A stretch of DNA of 64,000 nucleotides from Harmonia axyridis (taxonomy: Eukaryota > Arthropoda > Insecta > Coleoptera > Coccinellidae). The translations under genes were made by a program, and so were the position numbers. The notes below the pieces were generated by a model. The model did not search any database and was not told the origin of the DNA. It saw only the letters and a list, made by a program, of their open reading frames with translations. Of the stretch, positions 23,581 through 36,100 are shown piece by piece. The stretch covers positions 58,918,352-58,982,351 of the forward strand of contig NC_059503.1 in assembly GCF_914767665.1 (NCBI RefSeq), given 5' to 3'. Each line of letters begins with the position of its first letter. Within the stretch, counting starts at the first letter, position 1.

Positions 23581-24690
23581 CTACGACCATGCAGATCTTT
23601 TGTTCACTACCCTACTCATTCATAGAAACCCAGGGAGGTCGTCAACGACGTTAATAAAATTGACAACCTCCTTAGGGGCCTTGGCCGTTACCTCTCTGGT
23701 ATCCAGAACCGGCTTACCCATGTGAATGGTTCTTAGCCCAGCCAGCTCCGGACACTTCAGCTGTTTCTGCTTCCGATCACAGAGCCTGCAAATCTCGTCT
23801 GCTGATTTTCCCATACGGTACAAATGATGTTTGTACCGACAGTGCCCCGTCAGCAGTCTCACCATCACCCGAAGCTCGGCTCACGACAACTTCAGGGGCT
23901 TTTTGGCTTTGCCTGAACAAGTCTAGGAGTGTTAGTCCAGTGGATTGTCCTGCTGTTCAACTCCCATATCTGGACCGCAGCTTTATATTGGTCTTTTCCT
24001 ATCCCATAGAAAGGCTCAGGCCCAGCAGGTGTTAACCTTGATGCACTTGTTGCAACCTCATCAGCTCTTCCATTTCCTTCAACCCCACAGTGCCCTGGTA
24101 CCCATAGTAGAGTCACCTTATTTCCTCTGGCCAGTTGCTTAATGGTGTTACGGCACTCCCAAGTCAGCAGAGACCCCTGACAACACGATTCCAGGGATCT
24201 CAGCGTGGTTTGGCTGTCCGTGGTGATGTAGATATGCGCCCCCTTGAGGTTCATTTTGAGACACTCCTGGGCGCATACATAAACTGCCATTATCTCGGTC
24301 TGTAGAATCGAGAGTTCACTTCCCAGGGCTTTGGAGAAACTCAGTTTAGGTCCATATATCCCAATGCCGGTGCCCTTCTCTGCTTTTGATCCATCTGTGA
24401 ACCATATGGATGACTTTTTGTCCAGACGATTTACGAGACTTATTGCACTAGGACGGGGCGTTTCAAAATCGTAGGTGATTGGCATAATATCGGATGGTTT
24501 TGCGAGGAGGTTTGAATCTAATTGATTCAGTATCCTCATATGTCCAACCCAGTTTCCAGGAAGGAGCTTCCCATTAATAGAAATTCTTATTACTTCAAGC
24601 AGGCTGCATTTCCTCACATGTAGGTGTAAGGGAGGCAAGTCAAGTATGACCTCCAGCGCTGCCGTGGTAGCTGTGCGCATTTCTTTTGGA
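23581..24690 (-). mobile_element. R1/I-group LINE 3' part with RNase H, truncated at both ends
   Basis: The minus-strand frame 23892-24680 reads MRTATTAALEVILDLPPLHL, then the RNase H domain: WFTDGSKAEKGTG, LQTEIMAVYVCAQECL (catalytic Glu), YITTDSQTTLRSL (Asp) and LLWVPGHCGVEGNGRADE (His/Asp). A second frame, 23620-23868, holds the C-terminal Cys-rich segment (GHCRYKHHLYRMGKSADEIC). Compared with the cleaner copy at 38192-39042 it has lost about 25 codons between the two frames. It continues the same LINE family as the fragment at 3785-7720. The copy ends at about 23581 inside the family's 3' UTR, directly against the Jockey remnant. Confidence 0.85.
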
Positions 24691-24726
24691 CTATATACGT
24701 ACCATACGTACTATATACGTACCATA
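24691..24726. repeat. Two-copy tandem repeat at LINE end
   Basis: The 16-base unit CTATATACGTACCATA occurs at 24691-24706 and 24711-24726, separated by CGTA. It marks the upstream edge of the LINE fragment and may be a duplicated target or simple slippage. Confidence 0.7.
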
Positions 24727-26405
24727 CCATTCCTTGTAGACCGTGAATCGGTGGGGTTGGCTTCTTATCTGAACGCAGTGCTTATGTCATTTGCCAAACA
24801 CTGTTGTCTTCTTTGGAAAGAGGAATTAGTTTCTCTTCCCGACGATCATTTCGGACCTTTCTGAGAGTATCCTTGACTCTAGCGTTGAGCTGATTAAGAT
24901 CGATGCCGATATACCTATATGTCCAATAAAGGAAATAATCCAACTTAGAATCCTATCCAACATATCACAGGTGGATTTCAAATCAGAAGACAACAATACT
25001 CATCGACGTAGAAATACCAAATAACAACATATGTGTCCAAAAAAGGTTGAAAAAATTTAAACATTCAAAATAGGGACTTCGAGTTTCAGATATAGCGTCA
25101 GTAGGGAATAATTTCAACGGGAACTGTCCCAATTGTAATAAATCTTAGGCTTTTGGCATCTTTACTTGGAAGTAGAAATGTATTACAATCAAACCCTTGT
25201 TACAAGTCTGGTGTTAGATCCATAATCAATAACTATAGACCAATTAGAAGGGGTAAACATGTAGAATAGGTATATGACCTAGAGACCTTCGAAACCGCTA
25301 CGTTGCCAGATCGAAAAATTAAAATAAGAAGTATTTCACTAATTCTAGCCACCGGTCGTCACGGTTATAATATATTTATCTCTAAAAATGTATTCGATAA
25401 ACGCGTATAATTGTATAAAAAGAATGTCTGTAAAAAAAACCCTGTATCTCGAAAACAAAGGATTTGCGGAACATATTAATAAGACCTTTTTTTCTTAAAA
25501 TTATCTAAGGAATCCTTCAACTTGATAACACCCTGTATAAGTGAATAATATACACTTAAAATTTTAACTTGTTCGGATCAATTGTTACAGGAATGTTAGG
25601 TTTGTTTTTAGATATTAGCTTGAATTTTCTATGGATCTGATGAAGCTACCCACAAATACTCGCAAAATCTCAACCCGATTAGTTATGTAATTAAGGAAAT
25701 ATTGACAATCAGCTTGAAATTTTGTATGAAACTTTATTTTGTTATTTTATATCCAAATCGCAACTCAGTTTTATAGTCATGGATGTATTGAGCAGAGCAG
25801 TTCCACATCCCCCTGCTGAGAGCTCCTGAAAGCACTACTTTGAACCAGCTTTAAGTATTTTCCAAAAAGGCTTAGCTCTTAGTAAACCTCAAAAGTGCTC
25901 TCGAGTTCTACAGAGTTTTGAAGCACTTATTGGAATTACCGAGCACTAATTTTTCTTGGAAAATGAATTTGTGGTAGCATGAAAACATGGAACATTTGCC
26001 CTACAATTCTGAAGAATACTGAAAATACTTAGCAATTATGAAAGTTTTAGGATGAGTAGGGCTAGACAACAAAATTCCTTATTCTAAGCCTATATTATTT
26101 CTATCTGTTTTGTTGACCTAATTCCACAAAACTACTATAATATTAATGTGATAATCACGGCATCTTTACTTTTTCATTTTTAATTTGATAATTGATTCTC
26201 TAATTAGAAGACTTTGCTCTTAACGAGAGCAGTTCGAATTGAAGGATATTCAATTTCCACATTTTTTATTGCCAAAATTCAATTTATTATATTCGTAATA
26301 GGCAAAAATTTCAGTGAAAACTAAAAAACATATTTTCTACTATTGTGATTTCATCTATTATTATTAAGTTATATACATTAATGCATCAAATAATTCAAAG
26401 TTCAT
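24727..26405. other. Intergenic region with a MITE relic
   Basis: Mostly unrecognised AT-rich DNA. About 25434-25540 carries ACCCTGTATCTCGAAAAC and AACACCCTGTA. These are end and inner sequences shared with the CAGGGTG-type MITEs elsewhere in this window, so it is a relic of that family. No coding exon was identified. Confidence 0.5.
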
Positions 26406-26678
26406 TCACTTCTCATATCGGTGCTTGATGTCCTTCCATAGTTTCTGAAATGAGGAATACATTTAATAGTTATACTCTATACAAATAACGCCATTATGGT
26501 AAATAATAAATTTAAAAAATTGTCGGAATGTCCTTACCCCTTCATTGACCTTATCATAAATTGTTTCAGAAGCTAGATCAAAGGTTCTCTCAAAGAAGAG
26601 TACAGATACAGCACAGGCCAATGCGAAAGTGGATGTCCTCTTGAAGACCAAGTTGTAAACAGAACTTCCCAAACTCAT
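26406..26678 (-). CDS. UQCR10: Cytochrome b-c1 complex subunit 9 (UQCR10)
   Basis: Two exons on the minus strand: 26538-26678 and 26406-26444; 59 aa. It is the small single-span subunit of respiratory complex III in the mitochondrial inner membrane, near cytochrome c1 and the Rieske protein. The protein reads MSLGSSVYNLVFKRTSTFAL then ACAVSVLFFERTFD (membrane helix, about residues 17-36). Next comes the conserved YDKVNEGKLWKDIKHRYEK tail, whose last 12 residues come from the second exon. Length and pattern match the 7-kDa QCR9/UQCR10 family. It lies head to head with USP32. Confidence 0.94.
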
Positions 26679-27162
26679 TTTCGTTGGAATTCAATGGAAA
26701 ATTCGATAGGGATAATTCACTTTGCAATTACCTATTACCTCTGCAAATTATTACGAAACACAATTGACATTGACACTATTGACAGTGTCGTCAGCTGGGA
26801 AACTACAAAATAGTGTTCTATTAATAATTGCACAGCAATGACGAATGAAATTTAAAACATGAAATTCATATATTTTAAAAGATATTAGATCTACTTTATT
26901 CTATACTCATATAATTCTCTTTAATAGATTAATTTGATTGCATAATTTTTAAAATTAGTAGTTCAAACATAAATTACTTCTATGGTTGCAAGGACGAAAG
27001 GAGTAGAAAAAATCAAGTGTCCTTTGTCAGATGCAATTTGTCAAACGTCATTCATCCAATCTGAAAATTTGTTTCCAATTGCGAATGTTGTTACGTTCAT
27101 GAATTGATTTTTCTAGTGATTAAATCTGATAACATGTCAGGGAATACCAGAATTTCTTAAAA
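26679..27162. promoter_or_regulatory. Shared upstream region of UQCR10 and USP32
   Basis: The divergent start codons are 484 bases apart with no gene between. Both promoters are expected here. A short inverted phrase TTGACATTGACACTATTGAC lies at about 26763-26782. No TATA box stands out. Confidence 0.55.
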
Positions 27163-30100
27163 ATGGGTGCTAAAGATTCTAAAAGATTATGTTTGAGCTA
27201 CGAAGATGCAGCTAAACGAAGTATGTACTTTGATTATAAGAAATTGATTAACCTTTTGACAGTTTTTGTATTATGTCATGTGATATTGCATACACGTAAA
27301 TAATAAACAATTTCTTTATTATTTAATTAATCATGTAATTGTCGTTATTATAAGAGCTATCTCCCCTTTATAACACCCTCTCTTCATGATCCTACTTCCT
27401 CATTTATTTAATACGTTTCTGGATAAGGAATTATCGTTGTTCAACTCAATAATTTTAATTGTTCTCAATTCAAGTGACTAACTTATGAAGATTGATAACA
27501 TAGAAATTAATTATGATCTTATTAAATGTCTGTTATTTCGCTTTTCATTTGTGATCTTGATCTTAATACCTCTATCCAAGTAGGTAAATAAACAGATGCA
27601 ATTTCAAGGTATATTTAATAAGGTATATAAACAAACTTGTATTATTTATAGTTTGAAACAATTCCAAAGTTGATAAGGAATATAAGAATTGAGATAATAA
27701 TTGAATTAATTATCAAAATGCTCCACATTTTCAGTGTCAGATGTTGAATTCAAAAGGATATGTGAAGCATTCAAGAGATTAACTGGAGGAAGTCAGTATT
27801 TAAGTAAATCAGCCTTTACCCAGAATGTTCTTGGGGATGGGGTACCAAGTACCATTGGAGAATGGTTATATACAGCTTGTGGAGGGGGACCTAGGGGTAT
27901 TGCTTTGAAAGACTTAATATGTGGGCTGGTTCTTCTAACTAAAGGCACACAAGATGAAAAAATTAAGTAAGTTTTTGTCATTCAGTTTGTTGCAGTTTTA
28001 TATTTGATGGTTTATATTAGCTATTATTGTGGGAAATATTATATTCAATTCATTTCACCACAATTGAGTATTCATCCACTATTGTGTTAATTGAGTACAG
28101 AATGTTGTTAGTTAATTTAATATGGGGAGACCAGCAAAAGGGCGTCAGCTTCTCATTGAAGATCATGTTTTTCATAAATATATTTATATACAATTCTATA
28201 TAAGTTAGTTAATTTATCTGAATTTGACAATTCCAATATTTATTTTTCAATTGAAGTTCACTATAATTCTCATTATTTCATTTTATTATTCAGAATGTGT
28301 TAATTTATTCCTTAAAATGTACAAAAAAATTGTTTCCTGAATAATAATAATTATGTATCTGAGTTGATATCTAAATTTTCAGTAAATTACAGTATTCTTT
28401 TTTTTCCTAAATCATAATTTTAATTCTTTGAACTAAAAAGCATGTGAAATCTCAAAATTAAAACACGGGGTGATGAAAAAGTGGTTAGATAATGAAAACA
28501 ATTACAACTTTTCATTTTAATTCGGTTTCTTACCTATCCATATAATTCATTTTTATATACTTTATAATACTGGATAATTCTGGATCAATTTCATTCAGCA
28601 ATTTTGAGTGAGATTTAAAATTATCATTCATTTTTGGGTTTTACATTCTTTTTAGGGAATTAAAAATACTGCAGAAATTCAAATAAAAAATTTTTTTTTT
28701 GATTGGAAATGGTGATCTGAAGGAAATTCAGTATGTCACTTCTTCAACAATTATTTCTCAAAATCCACTTTTCAGTATAATGGCCATATAATTATTTTGA
28801 TTCACTTATCATGTAGAAGAAACTTTTAAGAATTGAAGGTTGTTTGGTTTGAGAAAACAGTTATTATGTATTTATATGAATTATAGTAATGGGATGTTCT
28901 ATCATCCATGTTTTGACATTTATGTGAATGTGTTATTCTTTTTATTAATTAATAGTTTAAATCTGTGACTTCCTCCGTGTGAAAGGTTATTAAATTTTTA
29001 ATCTAACTGTTAAATGTTTAATCAAATCCGGGTAGTGGTTTTGGAGATTAACATGTATATGCAGATTGGCAGACATGAATAAAAAAATATATATACTTTT
29101 TTGTGTTCTGTTACTCTATTTTTCATTAATTAATGAGTCAACAGATACCTTTCTATTGCTCTGTTATACAGGCGTTTCTGAATTGGAGGTACAAAAGAAC
29201 AGGAGGAATTCTTCGAATTATTAAGAAAAAAAATTTCTATGAACATGGTCCCCCCAAATGCTTTGTTTTCAATATAGAGTGTTCAAGTTTAATTTATTCC
29301 AAGTTTTTTTCTCATAACACCTTCCCTTCACAAGTTATTAAACTTAAATTTGATATCGATATTCCAATTTTAAGTTTTTATCATGTTGTATGCTAATTTT
29401 GAATGAAAATCTACAGGGTAATATTTTTTTTGAAAAAATGCCCGATTCTTTCCGCCACAACCAGTGGTGGATCACAGGTAGTTTAGAAAAATGTAAAAAA
29501 AAACATTGATCCAGTACTACACTTTTTGGTTTTTTTAGTTCTTTGAGAAAAAAATTTCAAACAATTCTCTAGTAATCCTCAGGAAAATCCAAATTATTGT
29601 AAAGATTCAGTTAGTAAGATATGATGACTAAATTAATTTTAAGTTTTGGTACTTATTTAAGAAATCTGTAATGCAGATCAATAGAGATTCGATAAACTGG
29701 TATGATCATCACAAAAAAAATTACAAGAAACACCCTGTATCTTGAAAACAAAGTGTTTGTGAGCCCATGTTTATAGGACTTTTTTTCTTGAAATTATCCA
29801 ATATAATTATCAATACAATTGTTGTATTGTATTGCTCCTTTATCGAGAAAGACATTGTAAATGTATTATTGGAATTTGAGAAAAATAATTGTGGTCAGTT
29901 TGAAAATTTTTTTTCCACCTGTCATTCAATAAATTGTTTTCATCAACTACTGCTATCAAAAAGCAATGAGCAATAATAAAATTGAAACTAAAGTAACAGT
30001 CTATTACCTACTGTGATGAAAAAATTGTTGGGTATGATAAAAAGAAATGTTTCTGGATGAGATTCATCTATGATTTTTCAGCTTAACTGCATTGATTTAT

Positions 30101-33100
30101 GAAAAAAAGGTTTTGATAATTCAATTATTGTACTTGTACTACAATATTTTAATTTCATTGAAAATATCTTGACCTCTGTTTTTTCTCGCCTCTAGGTTTC
30201 TCTGGTCTTTATACTGCAATGATTCAGGAACCCACATCCTCCGTAGTGAGTTCCAAGCTGCTCTTCAAACCGAAGGGACTCTACCTTGTGAGCCTTCCAA
30301 TAAGCCAAATCTGGCTCTCGATAGAACAATTGTATCTTTATTTGGTTTTGGACAGGATAGAGTTGGCTTCGATCATTTTCGGGCCTGGATTCAGTATAAT
30401 AAAGAAGCAACAATACTTTCAAGATGGTAAGAAATTTTGTATTTTAGTTGAGAAAACGAAAACTATTGGAACAAACACTAAAAAAAACCTTCAAAATTGT
30501 CACTAAATTTTTAGATGAAGATGCCTGTACCGAAAAGAATCATTGAATTTTTCCCTTATATGGCCTAAATATAAACAATTGTGATAATTATTTATCATGG
30601 GTTATATTAGGTTAAAATTAGAAAATATTAGTTATTTTTGTTTTAGGTTATTGTCAAATCCGTGTGTATCATTGAGTTCAGAGGTTGAAACCCCCACTTT
30701 CTATCAAACATTGGCTGGGGTGACACATTTGGAGGAGCAAGATATTTGTGAATTGGAAAAGTGCTTCTGGGCATTGCAGAGTTCGTCACCTACAGGACAT
30801 CTAGATATCAATTGCATTAGGTCTCTGGTGTGTCCGCCAGTACCTCATACAGCTTGTGAAGGGTAAGTCGAGACCTTTTCAGTTATTTAAAGAACGATAA
30901 TTGATGTCATTATGTTATTTTAGGTTATTCTTAGCTTTGGATGTCAACAGAGATGGACATATCGATTTTAAAGAGCTCTGTTGTGGTATATCAGCTGCTT
31001 GTAGAGGACCTCTTGCAGAACGCATGAAGTGTAAGTGAAAAATGTTCACTTACATCAGAGAAAGTATCTTACTATTTTTATTTCTCTCTAGTTTGTTTCA
31101 AAATATTTGACATGGACCGAGACTGCTATCTTGATTCAGAGGAACTGAAGCACATGATACAAACCTTGATTTATATCGCTTGTGAAAGTAACCTACACTC
31201 GAAATCCTCAACATCCTCCCTGGACAAAATTACCTCTGACACTTCTCTCATTGGCGAGATAGATGGTTCAAATAGAAACAATGTACACGAGAGGACGCTG
31301 AATTCTCTCAGCAAAAGACTAGATCAATTCGGAGGACTGAGTCAGGAAGAATTCTTGGTCTGGAGTGTGGAGGACAACACGTTGGTTGCTCCTCTGTTGG
31401 AGCTATTATTTCAAGTGTGTCATGTATCGTTGGGATTGAAACCTAACTGCCGGCATCATGAGAACGAAATAGGTAGGTGCCTCCTTTGAAATAATCTGGT
31501 AGCATGGTAAGTATTTGGCTTAACTAGTTTCAAAACTCTGATTTTATCATTTAACGAAATTTTTGATTATACACTCCGGCAAAATTAGGGGGACTAACAA
31601 AATCTCAACGAAGTAGTTCATTTTCTTTAGAATCCTTTGGCCCATTTTAGCAATTATTTGTTTGAACCGTAGCTTGATTTTTTTTGGAACATGACTGTTC
31701 AGATAGTTACTTTGTTTTCTTGTTATATACAGGGGTAAACAAAAAAAAAAATTAAAAGCTCTGTGGAGTAAATCGCTGACAGACGTGAATGTTTACAAAC
31801 ACTCAAGTGTTGCCTCATCTTTTCTGAACAATTACTCTTTGTAGGTATTCCGTTGCGATATCTTGATTTTGAGGGAAACTACAGAACTTTAAATGCTACC
31901 ATTGTTGAACGAGAATTCAAATTCATTCATGTAGGCTTGGTTAATCGATCGTCTAGAGGTATGATTCGATTACCTGGCCTTTCGTCTTTTTCTCCGTGAC
32001 TTTGTTGGATTTGTTATAATTTTACTCTTTTTAATTATTTACATCTATTAACAAAGTCACAATTATACAGTACAAACTCAGTATTGAGAAGATCCTAATT
32101 ACGTCTTAATTACAAGTTTCTCACTACGGTACTCAATTTCGTCTTTAACTCTAATGTTAATTACTCGAGTCGTCTTCGATATTTCACGTCTTTGTCTTAT
32201 TACAAGTTTCGGTCGTCTCGTCTTTAATTCGTTTGCGACTCGTCTAAATTTTGTCCGCGAACCGTCTTTTCGTCTTACGTCTTAAGTTGACCGACTGAAT
32301 TTACTCTTACTTCGACTTAGACCGAACTTGAACTTTACTCGTCTTCGACTTAACTTGAACTGACTCTCGACTTGAACTTACTTCGTCCTCTGACCGCAAC
32401 TTATCCCGTCCACTCTGAATATCCTTCCCTCTTTCCGGCTTGACCACACCCTTAGGGAAAGTACCATCCCCTAGTCCAATAAGAGTTTTGCCGTACCGCC
32501 CACAAAGCTCTTCGCGGATTCCTGGAAATCGAATATTCTCGAAGGACTGGAACCTGATACACAGATGTGACACATCTGGTATAACCGTCTTGTTCTCGAA
32601 CTTTCCCAACCCCCTAGTAGTAAATCTCTTCAAGATTTACAACTCCATGACATATGTTCGACACCTCGAAGAATTACTCATCCTTTTTCCATTGTATATA
32701 CAATAACAATTCGTTCCCTGTAAATTCATTGAAACTGTCATGCCCTCGACACTTGAAGAAACTAATAGGTCTCCAAGCATCCTGTTGACCATCTCAATTA
32801 TTCACAGGGAACAATAACTGGATCCTACATTCATTCAAAGCATAATAACAGAAAATGTTTCCAACTACCACAATTCAACTAGAAATGATAATGTACTAAA
32901 AGTACAACTAGTAGGAAAGTTCAACTTTTCTCATGCATGTGCAAGTTTGTGAGAAAACCCACAAATGAGAAAAGGACTGTCTCCACCTGTTGCATACTAT
33001 ACTTTTCCTACAACTGCACAAATTTAAATAATACAAGTAATGTACCTGATTCAATTGAGAATGGTCTTCATTGACAGTACCTCTTGCGTTTCCATAGAAA

Positions 33101-36100
33101 CGACTTTTCAAAAGCCTGATTTCATTGGTCTATCAATTGTGGTGTGGGCAAAGTGCCGTGTGGACTAATATTTCTCACAGTATGAGCAATACATAGTTTT
33201 GAAATTCAGTAAGCTATTAAACTACTAACTAACTATGTATTAAGCTACTAACTTAACGCATCATCTTGAGAAAATTCTTCGAAAATATCATTGGTGAATC
33301 TTTTTATATCATCCCCATCTTTTTTGCCACAGTTATGGGATGGTTAAAACGTGAGGAAAGGCGAGGATTCCACGTGGGTCAATTCTGGTACCTAATATCT
33401 TCAGAATGGTGGCTGAACTGGCAAAATTATACAAACAACCCTAAAACAAACATCGATCACTGTAGCTGTCGATTGGATACGTCGCGGATACCGATCGAAG
33501 AGGGCATCGTTTGCGATGAGAGCCTGATCAGTAATTGTACTGACTACACCTCGACATCGAACGAATTCAACTCTAACAGTATGGAATCGATGGGTGATTT
33601 GTTGAGTAGGGGTGATAGGTATGTTGGATGCGATATCGAAGAATGTTGTATTGTCATTAAATGGCGATTTTTTTATAGCTGTAGTTTAGCGTCAGTTTCC
33701 AGTTCTGGAGTGTCCAGCAGTTCTGGAACTGGATCAAAGAGGAGCCAGAGCACTCCGGGACCAATTGATAATTCTAATTTGGTAGTGGAACCTTCAGTGA
33801 AGGTTACAACACTCACAGGAGAAGGTAAAGTTGTTTCATATCGTTCTACAAGCAAAAATCACGCTATTGAATTGTTCAATTTGATAAAATTCTCTAAATT
33901 TTGAAATTCATTCTTTACTTCTGTTTATTCCAATATTAGAATTATTCTAGAATAAAAATACACCCTGATGTCTTCACAGTTTATGATGTGGACTGTACAG
34001 GGTGGGCAAATAAGCGAGGTAAGCGGCTATATCTCAGGATCCACTCATCGTAGAGACTTGCGGTAAAAAAATTTACCACTAAAGTGTACAAGAGAACACA
34101 CTGGAAATTATTTTGAAGTTCATACCTCTACCGCTAGGGGGCGTAATAGCTACCGTCGAGTAGAAAAATGAATTTTACTCGAAAATGTTTCATATGAAGT
34201 TGAAGAAAAAAATATCATCACTGTAATCCTTGGAAAATTCTCAATTTTTTTGAATTGCCACTCTCGATTTTACGACATCAAATAAGGGTAGGTGAAAGGG
34301 AGAAATCTGACTGATTGAAACGCCTGTAACTTCAGTTTGGCTCAACATTTTTGAGCAAATTAGATCTCGTGTAAGAGATAATATCTTGTTGATTGGGGAC
34401 AAAATATACTCATGATAATTTGGTTTTTGCTGCTTTCGATAGGCGGCGGTAAGTCAGAAGTTTATTGTTTGGTTCATTTTACTCCGAAATTTCAAATGTA
34501 ATGATAGGATTTTCTTATCAGAAATTCCATCAAATTTGCATGAAAAAACCTGAAGGTCGCAGAGCGATAATTTCAGGCGTTCTGAAGTTATGGCCGAAAG
34601 AAGATATTTTTCAACTGATGCACTGAAAAACTATATTGTGTCTTCTTTCAGCCAGAACTCCAGAACGCCTGAAGCTATCGCTTTGTGACCTTTTGGTTTT
34701 TTCATACAAATTTGATGGGATTTCTGTTTCTGTCAGCACCTAAAGACACATTTTGGTTTTTCGCAGTGCATCAGTTGAAGAATATCTTCTTTCGGCCATA
34801 ACTTCAGAACGCATGAAATTATCGCTTTGCGACCTTCAGGTGTTTTCATGCAAATTTGATGGAACTTCTGTTTCTGTTAAGAAAATCCTATTTAAAACTT
34901 CGCAGTAAAATGAACAAAACAATGAACTTCTGACTTAGCGCACCTATCGAAAGCAGCAAAAACAAATTTATCATGACTATATTTTGTCCTCAACCAACAA
35001 GATATTATCTCTTACACGAGATCTAATTTGCTCAAAAATGTTGAGCCAAACTGAAGTTACAGGCGTTTCAATCAGTCAGATTTCTCCCTTTCACCTACCC
35101 TCATTTGATGTCGTAAAATTGAAAGTGATAATTCAAAAAGATAGAGAATTTTCCAAGGATTACAGTGATGATATTTTTTCTTCAACTTCATATGAAACAT
35201 TTTCGATTAAAATTCATTTTTCTACTCGTCGGTAGCTATTACGCCCCCTAGCGATAGAGGTATAAACTTCAAAACAATTTCCAGTGTGTTTTTTTGTACA
35301 CTTTAGTGGTAAAATTTTTTATCGCAAGTCTCTACGGTGAGTGGATCCTGAGATATAGCCGCTTACCTCGCTTATTTGCCCACCTGTACAGAATCCAAGA
35401 ATCAAATAAAAAATATTATTCCAGAGATTGCTATTCCGCATTGATCCTTCTAGTCCGAGAACACAACCATTCATGAATTTTAATGAAAAAATAAAATCCA
35501 ATTTTGAAAAATTCATATTTCCGAAATTTAACGAAATTCAAAATACCTTCTGCCACTGTTGTACTAAATACAATATTTTTTTGAATCAAAGCCCTACCCT
35601 AATAGTATCAGTACATGTATTTTAAATCAATCCCCTCTGAATACAACAGTATGTGACTGTATGTAACCTCTCTACATCCACATGCCTCAGTGGCTAAGTG
35701 GTTGAACTATTCAGTCAGAAATACCCAGTTTGATTCAGTTTGTTTAGGAACTTCAGTTGGTGTCATAACGTAAAAAAAATATATTTCAGGTGGAAGACTG
35801 AAAAGAGATGTTACGTTAGTGCAACATAGAGACTTTGAACTAGTGCCAGATTCCTTATGGAAAGCACTGGCTTTATGGTATGGGGGTCCACTTCCTCTAC
35901 CGAGGCAGGTTATAAGACCATCTGGCAGACACGAGGTAGAAATCGAGCTTTATCCCCCGAATCTTCAGATACTAAGACACCACACACAATTAATCAACAG
36001 TCAGTCAAATTGGACTACCGTTGTGGGCGGCTATGGGGCGGCAGCTTTGAGTACGGCGGGCTTAACCACAGGACCTGTGACTTCGCCACGCAGGTATCTA

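Noticed and set aside
35687..35740. tRNA-like A and B boxes
   Set aside because: No acceptor or anticodon pairing could be made, so it is not reported as a tRNA gene.
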